From positions 124,001 to 188,000 of the forward strand of contig NZ_RQYM01000001.1 of the NCBI RefSeq assembly GCF_003859945.1: a DNA stretch of 64,000 bases, written 5' to 3'. Positions 1-8,924 of this stretch are shown in pieces (position 1 is the stretch's first letter; the number at the start of each line of letters is the position of its first letter). Below the pieces are notes generated by a model that was given only the letters and a program-made list of their open reading frames with translations, searched no databases and was not told the DNA's origin. This DNA comes from Leucobacter sp. OH1287 (GTDB lineage Bacteria; Actinomycetota; Actinomycetes; Actinomycetales; Microbacteriaceae). The translations under genes and the position numbers were made by a program.

Positions 1-1
1 G

Positions 2-685
2 CAGTTTCTGGATCCGCAAACAACCCTCGCGGTTAGGCACCGCGGCGGCAACACCGGGGCAGCGGCGTTAAAGGTTTTGCGCGCTGTTCCCGGCGCGATC
101 GAGGTTGACTGCGCAGAGATGAAAGCGGCCGAGCGGGTCGGCTTCGTTACCGAGGTGGTGGATCGTGCGGGCGGCAAAATCTCGCACGCCGCCGTGCAGC
201 TGCTCATTGATGCCTACGCTGACGATCTAGCGGAGCTCGCGTCGATTAGTGAACAGCTTGTGCGGGACACCGGCGGGGTTGTTACAGAGTCACATGTTGC
301 GGTGATAACCGCCGGTCGGGTTGAGGTTAACGCATTTAAGATTGCCGACCATGCGTGCGCTGGCAGGCACGGTGACGCGCTTGTGACGCTGCGGCACGCG
401 CTAGCAACCGGAGCTAACTGTGTGCAGTTGCTCGCCGCGATTAACCTGCGGGTGCGCAATATGGCGCGCGTGTTTGGCGCGGGGCAGTCGGGGCAGGCGG
501 CGCAGATGGCTCCCTGGCAGCGACAGCAGGCGAAGCGTGACGCGAGCAGATGGCGTGAAACGGATCTGGCGCGCGCAATCGACCTGGCGGCTGAAACCGA
601 GTGGTGTGTGAAGGGCGGCAGCAAGGATCCCGAGTTTGCGCTGGAGCGGTACGTCAGCTTCATCGCAAAACGCGGGCGAATCTAG
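2..685 (+). CDS. holA: DNA polymerase III subunit delta, C-terminal part (partial at window start)
   Basis: The reading frame is open from base 2, so the gene begins before the window; about 227 C-terminal residues of a usual ~320-340 remain. Subunit delta is the wrench of the clamp loader that opens the beta sliding clamp at the replication fork. The remaining part shows the RHRGGN stretch that ends the AAA+ fold, the EMKAAER lid region, the DDLAELASISEQL helix and the helical collar domain ending in ALERYVSFIAK, all typical of actinobacterial HolA. Position directly before rpsT and lepA is the standard actinobacterial order and supports the call. The upstream comEC/ComEA region is not in view. 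Confidence 0.9.
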   Translation, partial: QFLDPQTTLAVRHRGGNTGAAALKVLRAVPGAIEVDCAEMKAAERVGFVTEVVDRAGGKISHAAVQLLIDAYADDLAELASISEQLVRDTGGVVTESHVAVITAGRVEVNAFKIADHACAGRHGDALVTLRHALATGANCVQLLAAINLRVRNMARVFGAGQSGQAAQMAPWQRQQAKRDASRWRETDLARAIDLAAETEWCVKGGSKDPEFALERYVSFIAKRGRI

Positions 686-775
686 CAGGGCCGTGCAGAG
701 CAGCGAAACACCCCAGTGTTTGTGTGCCAGCTACTGTTTTCAGGCTCTGGTGTGGTAAGGTTTTTATTGGCTTGC

Positions 776-792
776 GTGTGGTCACACCACAC
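776..792. promoter_or_regulatory. Inverted repeat in the rpsT leader/promoter region
   Basis: GTGTGGT and ACCACAC form a 7-bp inverted repeat around CAC, between the end of holA and rpsT. A possible -10 (TAAGGT) lies about 25 bases upstream, so this may be a stem-loop near the 5' end of the rpsT transcript or an operator. S20 synthesis is autoregulated in some bacteria, but nothing here proves that. Weak evidence only. Confidence 0.25.
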
Positions 793-867
793 ACTTCCGC
801 GCTGGCAGCCCTCTCTTGTCTCGCGGTTAATAAACAGGTACGTATCTAAGCTATTTAAAGGACAAAC

Positions 868-1128
868 GTGGCAAATATTAAGTCGCAGATTAAGCGCATT
901 CGCACCAACGCGAAGGCAACCGAGCGCAACCGCGCATACAAGAGCGAGCTCCGCACCCTCGTGCGTAAGACCCGTGAGGCTGCTGCAGCTGGTGATAAGG
1001 CTGCCGCAACAGCTGCCCTGCAGCTGGCAAGCAAGAAGCTTGACAAGGCAGTTAGCAAGGGTGTTATTCACAAGAACCAGGCTGCTAACCGCAAGTCAAA
1101 GCTTGCTAAAAAGGTTGCCGCTATCTAA
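868..1128 (+). CDS. rpsT: 30S ribosomal protein S20
   Basis: An 86-residue Lys/Arg/Ala-rich helical protein that binds 16S rRNA in the body of the 30S subunit. The N-terminus [17 protein letters not shown] and the C-terminal [15 protein letters not shown] are diagnostic of bacterial S20, and the length is normal. The start is GTG, preceded by AAAGGA about 6 bases upstream. It is transcribed alone: a strong Rho-independent terminator follows and lepA has its own promoter. Its codon use (CGC, AAG, GCA) is typical of a highly expressed gene. Confidence 0.97.
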   Translation: MANIKSQIKRIRTNAKATERNRAYKSELRTLVRKTREAAAAGDKAAATAALQLASKKLDKAVSKGVIHKNQAANRKSKLAKKVAAI

Positions 1129-1146
1129 GCCCTCTTAATATCTTCA

Positions 1147-1187
1147 ACACACGCGCAACCACTCTGGTTGTGCGTGTGTTTCTGTCT
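1147..1187 (+). terminator. Rho-independent terminator of rpsT
   Basis: A 15-bp stem (ACACACGCGCAACCA against TGGTTGTGCGTGTGT, one G-U pair) with a 3-base loop is followed by TTCTGTCTT. It lies between rpsT and lepA. Confidence 0.85.
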
Positions 1188-1210
1188 TACTAGCTTTCAG
1201 CACAGCATGG

Positions 1211-1216
1211 GATAAT
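1211..1216 (+). promoter_or_regulatory. -10 box of lepA (leaderless layout)
   Basis: GATAAT ends 7 bases before the ATG of lepA, so the transcript should begin at or next to the start codon. No Shine-Dalgarno sequence is present. Confidence 0.5.
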
Positions 1217-1223
1217 TACCTCT

Positions 1224-3077
1224 ATGGCACCTCGCAGTAGCAATCCACCTGTTCCGGCTGCAACGCAGCCGAGTGTGATTCGCAACTTTTGTATTATTGC
1301 GCACATTGATCACGGCAAGTCGACGCTTGCAGACAGGATGCTGCAGATAACCGGGACCGTTCCCGACCGTGAGATGCGTGCCCAGTATCTTGACCGGATG
1401 GATATTGAGCGTGAGCGCGGTATCACCATCAAGTCGCAGGCGGTTCGCATGAACTGGCAGTACGACGGTGTTGACTACGCGCTGAACATGATCGACACCC
1501 CCGGTCACGTCGATTTTAGCTACGAGGTTTCTCGCTCCCTGGCGGCCTGTGAGGGCGCGATTTTGCTGGTTGATGCTGCGCAGGGCATTGAGGCGCAAAC
1601 CCTCGCAAACCTGTATCTGGCGATGGAGCACGACCTGGAGATTATTCCGGTGCTCAACAAAATCGATCTGCCCGCGGCGGATCCCGAAAAATACTCGCGC
1701 GAGATTGCCGATCTGATCGGCTGCAACCAGTCTGATGTGCTCGCCGTTTCCGGGAAAACCGGTGACGGTGTTGCCGAGCTGCTTGACCGGGTAATCGAGG
1801 CTGTTCCCGCCCCGGTCGGTGAGGCGGACGCGCCAGCGCGCGCGATGATCTTCGACTCCGTCTACGACCCATACCGCGGTGTTGTCACCTATGTCAGAAT
1901 GGTTGACGGGAAACTTACCCCGCGGGAGAAGATCCTGATGATGTCAACCGGCGCCGAGCATGAGGCGCTGGAGATCGGTGTCTCCGCACCGGAGCCGGTG
2001 CCGACCAAAGGCCTCGCCGTTGGTGAGGTGGGTTACCTGATCACCGGTGTGAAGGATGTGCGCCAGTCGAAGGTTGGTGACACGGTGACCGCGAAGGCAG
2101 CGCCGGCAACGGATCCGCTCGCCGGATACACCGACCCGAAACCAATGGTGTTCTCAGGACTCTACCCGATTGACGGCAGCGACTACCCGGTTCTGCGTGA
2201 GGCGCTTGACAAACTGAAGCTCTCTGACGCTGCCCTGCAGTATGAGCCGGAAACCTCGGTTGCGCTCGGTTTCGGGTTCCGCTGCGGCTTCTTGGGGCTT
2301 TTGCACCTGGAGATTATTAGCGAGCGACTGCGCCGCGAGTTTAACCTCGATCTGATTGCGACCGCGCCGTCGGTTGTCTATCGGGTTGTTCGAGAGGACG
2401 GCCTGGAGGTGACTGTGACAAACCCGAGCGAGTACCCGGACGGTAAAATCTCGGCGGTTTACGAGCCGATGGTGAAGTCCGCGATCCTCGCGCCGAAAGA
2501 CTATGTTGGGCAGATTATGGAGCTCTGCCAGTCACGCCGCGGCACCCTGCTCGGAATGGAGTATCTGGGGACTGAGCGGGTTGAGCTGCGCTACCGGATC
2601 CCGCTCGGTGAGATCGTGTTCGACTTCTTCGACAGCTTAAAGAGCCGCACCCAGGGATACGCTAGCCTCGACTACGAGCCAGACGGGGAACAGCAGTCTG
2701 ACCTGGTGAAGGTTGATATTCTGTTGCAGGGTGACAAGGTTGACGCGTTCAGCGCGATTGTGCACCGCGACAACGCTTACCACTACGGCACGATGATGGC
2801 TGAGCGGTTACGCAAACTGATTCCGAGGCAGCAGTTTGAGGTGCCGATTCAGGCGGCGATTGGTGCGAGGGTGATCGCACGTGAGACGATTCGTGCGATC
2901 CGCAAGGATGTGCTTGCGAAGTGCTACGGCGGTGACATCAGCCGTAAACGAAAACTGCTGGAGAAGCAAAAAGAGGGTAAGAAACGGATGAAGCAGGTCG
3001 GCTCAGTTGAGGTGCCGCAGGAGGCGTTTATTGCTGCGCTGTCCGGTGACGTCGAGGGTAAAGAGTCGAAACGGTAA
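1224..3077 (+). CDS. lepA: Elongation factor 4 (LepA), ribosome-associated GTPase
   Basis: A 617-residue translational GTPase that acts on stalled or maturing ribosomes at the cytoplasmic face. G1 is AHIDHGKST (about residues 27-35), the switch region contains RERGITIK, G3 is [11 protein letters not shown] and G4 is NKIDLP. Domain II follows, and the LepA-specific C-terminal domain carries [13 protein letters not shown] and [16 protein letters not shown], which separate it from EF-G. Length is normal. The ATG has a -10 box a few bases upstream and no Shine-Dalgarno, so it is probably translated leaderless. The stop overlaps the ATG of the next gene (TAATG), so the DUF1990 gene and hemW are probably co-transcribed and coupled. 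Confidence 0.97.
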   Translation: MAPRSSNPPVPAATQPSVIRNFCIIAHIDHGKSTLADRMLQITGTVPDREMRAQYLDRMDIERERGITIKSQAVRMNWQYDGVDYALNMIDTPGHVDFSYEVSRSLAACEGAILLVDAAQGIEAQTLANLYLAMEHDLEIIPVLNKIDLPAADPEKYSREIADLIGCNQSDVLAVSGKTGDGVAELLDRVIEAVPAPVGEADAPARAMIFDSVYDPYRGVVTYVRMVDGKLTPREKILMMSTGAEHEALEIGVSAPEPVPTKGLAVGEVGYLITGVKDVRQSKVGDTVTAKAAPATDPLAGYTDPKPMVFSGLYPIDGSDYPVLREALDKLKLSDAALQYEPETSVALGFGFRCGFLGLLHLEIISERLRREFNLDLIATAPSVVYRVVREDGLEVTVTNPSEYPDGKISAVYEPMVKSAILAPKDYVGQIMELCQSRRGTLLGMEYLGTERVELRYRIPLGEIVFDFFDSLKSRTQGYASLDYEPDGEQQSDLVKVDILLQGDKVDAFSAIVHRDNAYHYGTMMAERLRKLIPRQQFEVPIQAAIGARVIARETIRAIRKDVLAKCYGGDISRKRKLLEKQKEGKKRMKQVGSVEVPQEAFIAALSGDVEGKESKR

Positions 3078-3679
3078 TGCGTATCAGCCGCAGGAAAACG
3101 TTTCAGCAGAGCCCGCTGGGCTATGCTGAGGTTGGCGCGAGCGCTGACCCAGACCTGCTTAGGTTCCCGCCCAACAAGGCGGTGGTGTTTGAGAAGCGGA
3201 TCAAACTCGGCAGCTCCGAGGAACGCTTCGTCAGCGTTGTTAGTGCGCTAATGACCTGGCAGGCGCACAAACAGGCTGACTGTTTTGTGTCAGCAACCCC
3301 CGCTGCAACCGCGGCCCCAAACCAGGAGCAGCTGTTTAGCGCGACCGGTGAACCGTACGCGATGATCGGAGACCAGGTGTCTTTGCGAGTGCGTAAACAG
3401 ACAGTTAATTGGAAGGTGCTCAGGGCAATCAGCGCCGCCCAGCGCGCGCAGCTGATGCTCGGGTCACTCGCCGACGAACCAATAACCGGGGAGCTGCTGC
3501 TCAGTGTTCACCTTCGGGAGGACGGCAGTGTCTGGGGTCTCACCCGTGGTTTTGTGCACCCGGAGTGGCGACTGTTCGCAATCGGTCGCAGTGCGCAGCT
3601 GAAAGCGATTGTCGCAACCAACCTAGAGGTGCTTGAGGCGCTGCGCCCGACCGCGGCCGCGGCCAGTGGTGAAGAATAG
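3077..3679 (+). CDS. DUF1990 family protein
   Basis: A 200-residue cytoplasmic protein of the DUF1990 family, a beta-rich fold related to START/SRPBCC-like proteins, with no established reaction. Visible family features are the early GYAEVGAS motif, WQAHKQADC in the middle, and the DGSVWGLTRGFVHPEWRLFAIG block, equivalent to the 'DGSVWF..TAFSRP..W' signature of the family. It sits between lepA and hemW with 1-base overlaps on both sides (TAATG upstream, TAGTG downstream), so it is translated as part of that operon. No catalytic residues can be named from the sequence. The family call rests on pattern recognition and is fairly firm; the function is unknown. Confidence 0.75.
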   Translation: MRISRRKTFQQSPLGYAEVGASADPDLLRFPPNKAVVFEKRIKLGSSEERFVSVVSALMTWQAHKQADCFVSATPAATAAPNQEQLFSATGEPYAMIGDQVSLRVRKQTVNWKVLRAISAAQRAQLMLGSLADEPITGELLLSVHLREDGSVWGLTRGFVHPEWRLFAIGRSAQLKAIVATNLEVLEALRPTAAAASGEE

Positions 3680-4905
3680 TGCCGAGCGCACTGCCGCCGG
3701 GCGACCCGGTGCCGTTCGACGGTTCGCTGCCGATGCAGGCCGCTAGCGGATCCGCAACCCGCAAATTTGGGGTTTATGTGCACGTGCCATACTGCCGCGT
3801 GCGCTGCGGTTACTGTGACTTCAACACTTACACAGCGGTTGACTTGGGAACAACCAACCGTTCCAGCTACGCGGGCGAGGCAATGGCGGAGATGCGTTTC
3901 GCGGGTGAGGTGCTGGATCGCGCGGGTGTTGCTGCAAGGCAGGCGAGCACCGTGTTCTTCGGGGGCGGCACCCCGACGCTGCTGCCCGCCTCAGACCTGG
4001 TGAAAATGCTTGAGCAGATTAAAACCACCTGGGGTTTGGCTCCCGGCGCGGAAGTGACAACCGAGGCAAACCCCGACTCGGTTGATCTGGCATATCTGAC
4101 CGAGCTGAAAGCCGCGGGTTTTACCCGGGTGAGTTTCGGGATGCAGTCGGCTGTTCCCGAGGTTTTGGCGGTGCTTGATCGCACCCACAAACCCGAGCGG
4201 GTGCCGCAGGTGGTTGCCTGGGCGAAACAGGTTGGGCTCGATGTCAGCCTGGATTTGATCTACGGCGCACCGGGGGAGACAGTGCAGCAGTGGCGGGTTA
4301 GTGTTGCCGCGGCGCTCGCCTGCGAACCCGACCATATCTCCGCCTACGCACTGATTGTGGAACCGGGGACGAAACTTGCGGCTCAGATTAAACGCGGTGT
4401 TTACCCGATGCCGGACGATGACACACACGCCGAAATGTACCAGTACGCGGACGAGTGTTTCAGCGCCGCCGGCTACCAGTGGTATGAGATAAGCAACTGG
4501 GCTCGCGGGGAAAATAACCGGTCTAAACACAATCTCTCGTATTGGGAGGGGGCGGACTGGTGGGGTGTTGGCCCCGGTGCGCACAGCCACGTCGGCGGCG
4601 TCAGGTGGTGGAACGTTAAACACCCGCGCGCCTACGCGGATCGCATCGCAGCGGGTGGTACCCCGGCCCAGGCACGGGAGGTGCTCGACGAGGAAACCCG
4701 GCGCACAGAGCGGCTGCTGTTGGAGACCAGGATTGTGACTGGCCTTGACACGGCTGTTTTAACCCCCGATGAGAGGCGGCACGTGCCGGAGCTGATTGCG
4801 GCGGGGCTTGTTGATCCAGTCATCGCGATTAAACAGCGGCGGCTTGTGCCGACGCTGCGCGGTCGACTGTTGGCCGACACTGTGATTCACACTCTTTTAA
4901 AATAA
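3679..4905 (+). CDS. hemW: Radical SAM heme chaperone HemW
   Basis: A 408-residue radical-SAM protein, long annotated as oxygen-independent coproporphyrinogen III oxidase but now understood as a heme-binding chaperone. The [4Fe-4S] motif CRVRCGYC has cysteines at residues 39, 43 and 46 in the HemW arrangement CxxxCxxC. FFGGGTPTLL and the SAM-binding GMQSAVPEVL and DLIYGAPGET segments follow, with the HemW C-terminal domain beyond. The extra Cys found in true HemN (CxxxCxxCxC) is replaced by Phe, supporting HemW. The GTG start overlaps the preceding stop. In many Actinobacteria hrcA follows; here dnaJ follows directly after 54 bases. Confidence 0.92.
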   Translation: MPSALPPGDPVPFDGSLPMQAASGSATRKFGVYVHVPYCRVRCGYCDFNTYTAVDLGTTNRSSYAGEAMAEMRFAGEVLDRAGVAARQASTVFFGGGTPTLLPASDLVKMLEQIKTTWGLAPGAEVTTEANPDSVDLAYLTELKAAGFTRVSFGMQSAVPEVLAVLDRTHKPERVPQVVAWAKQVGLDVSLDLIYGAPGETVQQWRVSVAAALACEPDHISAYALIVEPGTKLAAQIKRGVYPMPDDDTHAEMYQYADECFSAAGYQWYEISNWARGENNRSKHNLSYWEGADWWGVGPGAHSHVGGVRWWNVKHPRAYADRIAAGGTPAQAREVLDEETRRTERLLLETRIVTGLDTAVLTPDERRHVPELIAAGLVDPVIAIKQRRLVPTLRGRLLADTVIHTLLK

Positions 4906-4959
4906 AACCGGTAGATTAGACAGGTATAGACCTTTACCACAGCTAGGAGACACTGCCAG

Positions 4960-6063
4960 GTGGCTGACCATTATGAAGTGCTCGGCGTGAGCCGAGATGC
5001 AACTGACGAAGAGATTAAGAAGGCTTATCGCAAGCTCGCGACCAAGCTGCACCCTGACCGTAATCCGAGTCCCGAAGCTGCCGAAAAGTTTAAAGAGGTG
5101 ACTCACGCCTACGATGTGCTGAGCAACCCGGAGGAGCGTCGCCGCTACGATATGGGGGGCGCCGAGGGGATGGGTGGATTCACCGACCTGGGCGACTTTC
5201 TCGGCAACATGTTCGGCGCCGGTTTTGGCTTTAGCGGATCCGGGCGCCCACGCAGTCGGGTGCAACCCGGTGATGACGCGCTGATCCGCATGGACGTTGA
5301 ACTGCAGGAGATCGTGTTCGGCGCCTCCCGCGAGATCACAATCAACACCGCGGCGCTCTGCGACACCTGCAAGGGCAGCTGCTGTGCGGACGGCACCCAG
5401 CCACGCACCTGCGACATCTGCGGCGGCACCGGTCACGTGCAGCGGCAGGTGCGTTCAATCCTCGGCAACGTTGTCACCAATCACCCGTGCGGATCCTGCG
5501 AAAGCTACGGCACCGTGATCGACCGGCCGTGCCTCGACTGCGGCGGAAAAGGCAGGGTGCGGGAGCGTCGGGTAATTAACATTGAGATCCCCTCGGGGAT
5601 CGAGGACGGCACCCGCCTGCAGATGCGCGGCGCCGGTGAGGTCGGCCCAGCGGGCGGACCAAACGGTGACCTCTACATCGAGTTCAAACTAAAACACAAC
5701 GACATCTTCAGCCGCGACGGTTACGACCTGCTGTGCACACTGGAGGTGCAGATGGTCGACGCCGTGTTCGGCAAAAACGCGATCCTGCAGTCGCTTGACG
5801 GGGAGGTGCTCGCCGAAATCCCGGAGGGTGCACAGTCCGGCGACGTGCTAACCGTCAAGGGCCGCGGCATTACCGAGCTGCACGGCACCAGACGCGGCGA
5901 TTTGAAGATCGCGCTGCAGGTTATCACCCCCGTGAAACTGAACAAAAAAGAGACCGAGATCCTGCGCGAGTTCGCCAGGCAGCGGCCAACCGAGGCACCG
6001 CAGCTTGGCCAGTTCCAGCGCGGCTTCTTCGGTAAACTCAGGGACCGCTTCTTCAACAGCTAA
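4960..6063 (+). CDS. dnaJ: Chaperone DnaJ (Hsp40)
   Basis: A 367-residue co-chaperone that delivers clients to DnaK and stimulates its ATPase. The J domain has HPD at residues 31-33; a Gly/Phe-rich linker ([21 protein letters not shown] region) follows, then a zinc-binding region from residue 134, then the C-terminal substrate domains. Two of the four CxxCxGxG repeats are altered: the first reads CDTCKGSC and the third CGSCESYG, though all paired cysteines remain. GTG start with AGGAG about 10 bases upstream. No CIRCE element is seen in the 54-base spacer and hrcA is absent. The stop overlaps the ATG of rsmE (TAATG), as in other Actinobacteria. Confidence 0.95.
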   Translation: MADHYEVLGVSRDATDEEIKKAYRKLATKLHPDRNPSPEAAEKFKEVTHAYDVLSNPEERRRYDMGGAEGMGGFTDLGDFLGNMFGAGFGFSGSGRPRSRVQPGDDALIRMDVELQEIVFGASREITINTAALCDTCKGSCCADGTQPRTCDICGGTGHVQRQVRSILGNVVTNHPCGSCESYGTVIDRPCLDCGGKGRVRERRVINIEIPSGIEDGTRLQMRGAGEVGPAGGPNGDLYIEFKLKHNDIFSRDGYDLLCTLEVQMVDAVFGKNAILQSLDGEVLAEIPEGAQSGDVLTVKGRGITELHGTRRGDLKIALQVITPVKLNKKETEILREFARQRPTEAPQLGQFQRGFFGKLRDRFFNS

Positions 6064-6827
6064 TGGCGCACCTCTACTACGACGAAACACTCACCCCGGA
6101 GACACTAAAACCCGGCGCCGCACTCACCATCACCGGTGAGGAGGCTAGACACGCGGTTAGTGTTGCGCGCCTGCGCACAGGCGAACAGGTGCTTATCGGC
6201 AACGGCGGGGGAGAGATCGCCGTCACCCGGGTGAGTGACGTGGTGAAGGGATCCGCCCCCGCCTTCACCGCTGTTGTGAGTGAACTGCAAACCCCCGCCC
6301 CATCGGGGTTAAAAACCGTTTTAGTGCAGGCGCTCGCGCAGGGTGACCGCGACACCCGAGCTGTTGAACAGACAACCGAGTTCGGGGTTAACGCGATTAT
6401 CCCGTGGGCGGCCAGCCGCTCCGTCTCACTCTGGCAAAACCAGACAAAACAGCAAAAGGGGCAGCAAAAATGGCAGCGGATCGCGAGAGAGGCCGCGAAA
6501 CAGTCGCTCAGGGCTGTAATCCCCGAGGTGCAGCGGATCCACACAACAGCTGAGCTCGCAAGACTCTGCGGCGAGGCTGGCACGCTCGCGCTGGTGCTGG
6601 ATCCACGCGCCGAAAACAGACTCAGCCGGGTGCTCGGGCAACTGCCCGCCGCAACAGACACCCTGCTGTTGATAGTCGGGCCAGAGGGCGGCATAACCGA
6701 GACCGAGACAACCTCCCTGACAGCCGCGGGAGCCGTGGGCGTTAGGCTCGGCGACACGGTGCTGCGCACCTCCAGCGCGGGCGCCGCAGCGCTCGCCGTC
6801 GCCAACACGGTTCAGGAACACTGGTGA
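6063..6827 (+). CDS. rsmE: 16S rRNA (uracil1498-N3)-methyltransferase
   Basis: A 254-residue SPOUT-class methyltransferase that methylates U1498 of 16S rRNA using SAM. The N-terminal PUA-like part contains GEEARHAVSVARLR, and the C-terminal trefoil knot carries LIVGPEGGITETE followed by LGDTVLRTSSAGAAAL, where most family members have LRTETA. Length is normal. Its ATG overlaps the stop of dnaJ, so it is translationally coupled, an arrangement conserved in Actinobacteria. A histidine kinase gene follows after 14 bases with its own ribosome-binding site. Confidence 0.93.
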   Translation: MAHLYYDETLTPETLKPGAALTITGEEARHAVSVARLRTGEQVLIGNGGGEIAVTRVSDVVKGSAPAFTAVVSELQTPAPSGLKTVLVQALAQGDRDTRAVEQTTEFGVNAIIPWAASRSVSLWQNQTKQQKGQQKWQRIAREAAKQSLRAVIPEVQRIHTTAELARLCGEAGTLALVLDPRAENRLSRVLGQLPAATDTLLLIVGPEGGITETETTSLTAAGAVGVRLGDTVLRTSSAGAAALAVANTVQEHW

Positions 6828-6841
6828 GAGCGGGGAGTTAG

Positions 6842-8110
6842 ATGTTACGGCAGCGAGTCAGAAACCTCGGGTTTAAAAGCAGCGACCTCTACCAGCCACT
6901 GCACAAAAGCGAGTGGACGCTGTCAATCCTGGGCGCTGTATTCGGTCTGCTGTTTTACCTCGTCGGCACCGTCAACATCCCCTCGACAACACAGCTAATC
7001 GCGTGGATCCTGTGCGGCGGCTGCCAGATTGCGGGGCTCGCGCTCGTCAGATTCTCGCCGTTTATTTCCCTGCTGTTAAGCTTCCTCTCGCTGATCGCCA
7101 GCTCCGTTGTTGCGATCCCGATGCCCGGCTATTTGGTCGTGCTGGTGCCGATTATCTACTGCGGGGCAGCGTTTTCCAGCCGGGCGTTTAAAAACCTCAC
7201 CCTGGTTTTTGTGCTGCTCGCGGTGATTGCCGTGTCTATCCAGTTCTTAGTTTATGAGAGTGTCAGTCTGAGTCCTGTAGAAGCGGCATCAAACAGTCCT
7301 GTGCCACGCTGGCTTGTAACCGTTATCGCAGGCAGCCTTCTGTTTGGCTTTATCTACATCTCAACCTGGCTTTTGGGAGCGCTCGTCGGCGCCGGCAGAA
7401 GAGCAAAAGAGCTGGAGACACAGCAGACAATCGCGCTCGCCGAGATGCGCAGGCTTGAACACCAGACAGCGGTGGCCGCGGAGCGAGCCCAAATCGCCCG
7501 TGAAATGCACGACATTCTCGCCCACTCACTCGCCGCGATCGTTGCGCAGGCGGAGGGAACGCGATTCGCCGCCGCCGCGAAACCGGAGTTCGCCCAGCAG
7601 GCGCTCGCCGAGATCGCGGACGCGAGCCGCAGCTCACTGCGCGATATCCGCGCGCTGTTAGAGCGGCTGCGTCACCAGCAGGGGGATGGCCCCGGAGCCA
7701 GTCTCTCGGACATATCTGACCTGGTCCGCAGCGCTAAAAATGCCGGTTTTGAGGTGGATTTAAGAATCACCGGCGAGGCTGGCGGTCTTAGTGCACTGCA
7801 GCAGAGCGCCATCTATCGAATCGCACAGGAGAGTATCACCAACGCGATTAAATACGCGGATCGCTCAAAACCGATTCTGATTGTTGTCGACTGGCACACT
7901 TCACAGCTTCGTCTGAGCATCAGCAACCGGGTAGCGCCCGGGCAGCAGTGGAACCAGAAACAGTCTGAGACCGGCAGCGGTTTTGGCCTGATCGGGATGC
8001 GGGAGCGAGCGGCGGCGATCGGCGGTCAGATCTACAGCGGCGCGGATCCACAGCTTGGCGATAAAATGTGGAGGGTCACCGTCACTGTGCCGCTTGACCG
8101 GGACGCGTAA
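6842..8110 (+). CDS. Sensor histidine kinase, NarL/DesK-type (HisKA_3)
   Basis: A 422-residue membrane sensor kinase. The N-terminal half has about five or six hydrophobic segments (from around residue 25 to 185) with no large extracellular domain, so it probably senses a membrane-associated or intramembrane signal. The HisKA_3 dimerisation domain contains EMHDILAHSL with the phospho-accepting His at residue 223, and the HATPase domain ends with GSGFGLIGMRERAAAIGG. The ATG is preceded by GGGGAG. It lies 14 bases after rsmE and 14 bases before its response regulator. Next to an ABC exporter, it resembles kinases that control export pumps against membrane-active compounds; the signal is unknown. 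Confidence 0.9.
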   Translation: MLRQRVRNLGFKSSDLYQPLHKSEWTLSILGAVFGLLFYLVGTVNIPSTTQLIAWILCGGCQIAGLALVRFSPFISLLLSFLSLIASSVVAIPMPGYLVVLVPIIYCGAAFSSRAFKNLTLVFVLLAVIAVSIQFLVYESVSLSPVEAASNSPVPRWLVTVIAGSLLFGFIYISTWLLGALVGAGRRAKELETQQTIALAEMRRLEHQTAVAAERAQIAREMHDILAHSLAAIVAQAEGTRFAAAAKPEFAQQALAEIADASRSSLRDIRALLERLRHQQGDGPGASLSDISDLVRSAKNAGFEVDLRITGEAGGLSALQQSAIYRIAQESITNAIKYADRSKPILIVVDWHTSQLRLSISNRVAPGQQWNQKQSETGSGFGLIGMRERAAAIGGQIYSGADPQLGDKMWRVTVTVPLDRDA

Positions 8111-8124
8111 CCGGGGGGAGAAAA

Positions 8125-8805
8125 ATGGGTAACATGATCAGGGTCGCGCTGGTTGATGACCAGGCGATTTTTAGGACGGGCATCAAAATGGTGCTCGAGA
8201 GTCAGCCAGATATCACCGTTGTCGGTGAGGCAGAAACCGGGCTGCAGGCTGTTTCGGAATACAGCGGCTGGGACGCGGACGTGATTTTGATGGACGTTAG
8301 AATGCCCGAGCTTGACGGTATTCAGGCGACCGTGCAGATCCTCGCGGGGAGGGATTGCGAAAAACCGCGCATTGTGATGCTGACAACCTTCGACCTTGAC
8401 GATGCGGTTGCCAGGGCGCTGCGTGCGGGCGCGAGCGGCTATCTGCTCAAGGACGCGCAACCGGAGATGCTGCTCGCGAGCATTCGAGCTGCGGCGAGCG
8501 GAGCCCCGATTATCAGCGCCAACGCGGCGATTGAGCTGCTGAAGCTGGAGGCGAAATCGCAAGCAACACAGGTGTCCAGGGAGGCCGAGTTTAGCGAGAT
8601 CCTCACCGAGCGCGAATACGCAATCTTCAAACTCGCGGCGCAGGGTTTAAGCAACCAGGAGATAGCCAAACACGAGTTCGTCACCGAGTCAACCGTGAAA
8701 ACCCACATCTCCCGGATCTTCCAAAAGCTCGGCTACCGGGATCGGGTGCAGCTGGTGATTGACGCCTACGAGGCCGGGATTATCTCCCCGGGGCAGGCGC
8801 TTTAG
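8125..8805 (+). CDS. Response regulator with LuxR/NarL-type DNA-binding domain
   Basis: A 226-residue partner of the preceding kinase. The receiver domain has the acidic DD pair at residues 11-12, phospho-acceptor Asp57 in VILMDVRMPELDG, conserved Thr in VMLTTFD and Lys in YLLKDAQ. The C-terminal GerE/LuxR helix-turn-helix reads LTEREYAIFKLAAQGLSNQE and continues into TESTVKTHISRIFQKLGYRD. The start is ATG after GGGGGGAG. It is probably co-transcribed with the kinase. Three GGCTGT repeats at 11-bp spacing lie just behind the gene and before the ABC exporter, which is the likely target. Confidence 0.92.
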   Translation: MGNMIRVALVDDQAIFRTGIKMVLESQPDITVVGEAETGLQAVSEYSGWDADVILMDVRMPELDGIQATVQILAGRDCEKPRIVMLTTFDLDDAVARALRAGASGYLLKDAQPEMLLASIRAAASGAPIISANAAIELLKLEAKSQATQVSREAEFSEILTEREYAIFKLAAQGLSNQEIAKHEFVTESTVKTHISRIFQKLGYRDRVQLVIDAYEAGIISPGQAL

Positions 8806-8816
8806 CCCCGATCAGC

Positions 8817-8844
8817 GGCTGTTTTAGGGCTGTTCTGTGGCTGT
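8817..8844 (+). promoter_or_regulatory. Three GGCTGT direct repeats at 11-bp spacing, candidate operator of the exporter
   Basis: GGCTGT begins at 8817, 8828 and 8839, exactly one helical turn apart, in the spacer between the response regulator and the ABC exporter genes. Such phased direct repeats are typical of activator binding upstream of a promoter. The exporter's -10 box lies about 70 bases downstream. Confidence 0.45.
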
Positions 8845-8912
8845 ATCGCGAATCATACCAGGGGACGACCAACATCAAACCTGAGACTACAGCTGTTTTG
8901 TTGCGCTCTAAA

Positions 8913-8918
8913 TAGACT
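8913..8918 (+). promoter_or_regulatory. -10 box of the ABC exporter operon (leaderless layout)
   Basis: TAGACT ends 6 bases before the ATG of the ATPase gene, with no Shine-Dalgarno between. No convincing -35 box is present, which fits an activator-dependent promoter. Confidence 0.5.
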
Positions 8919-8924
8919 GACAAT

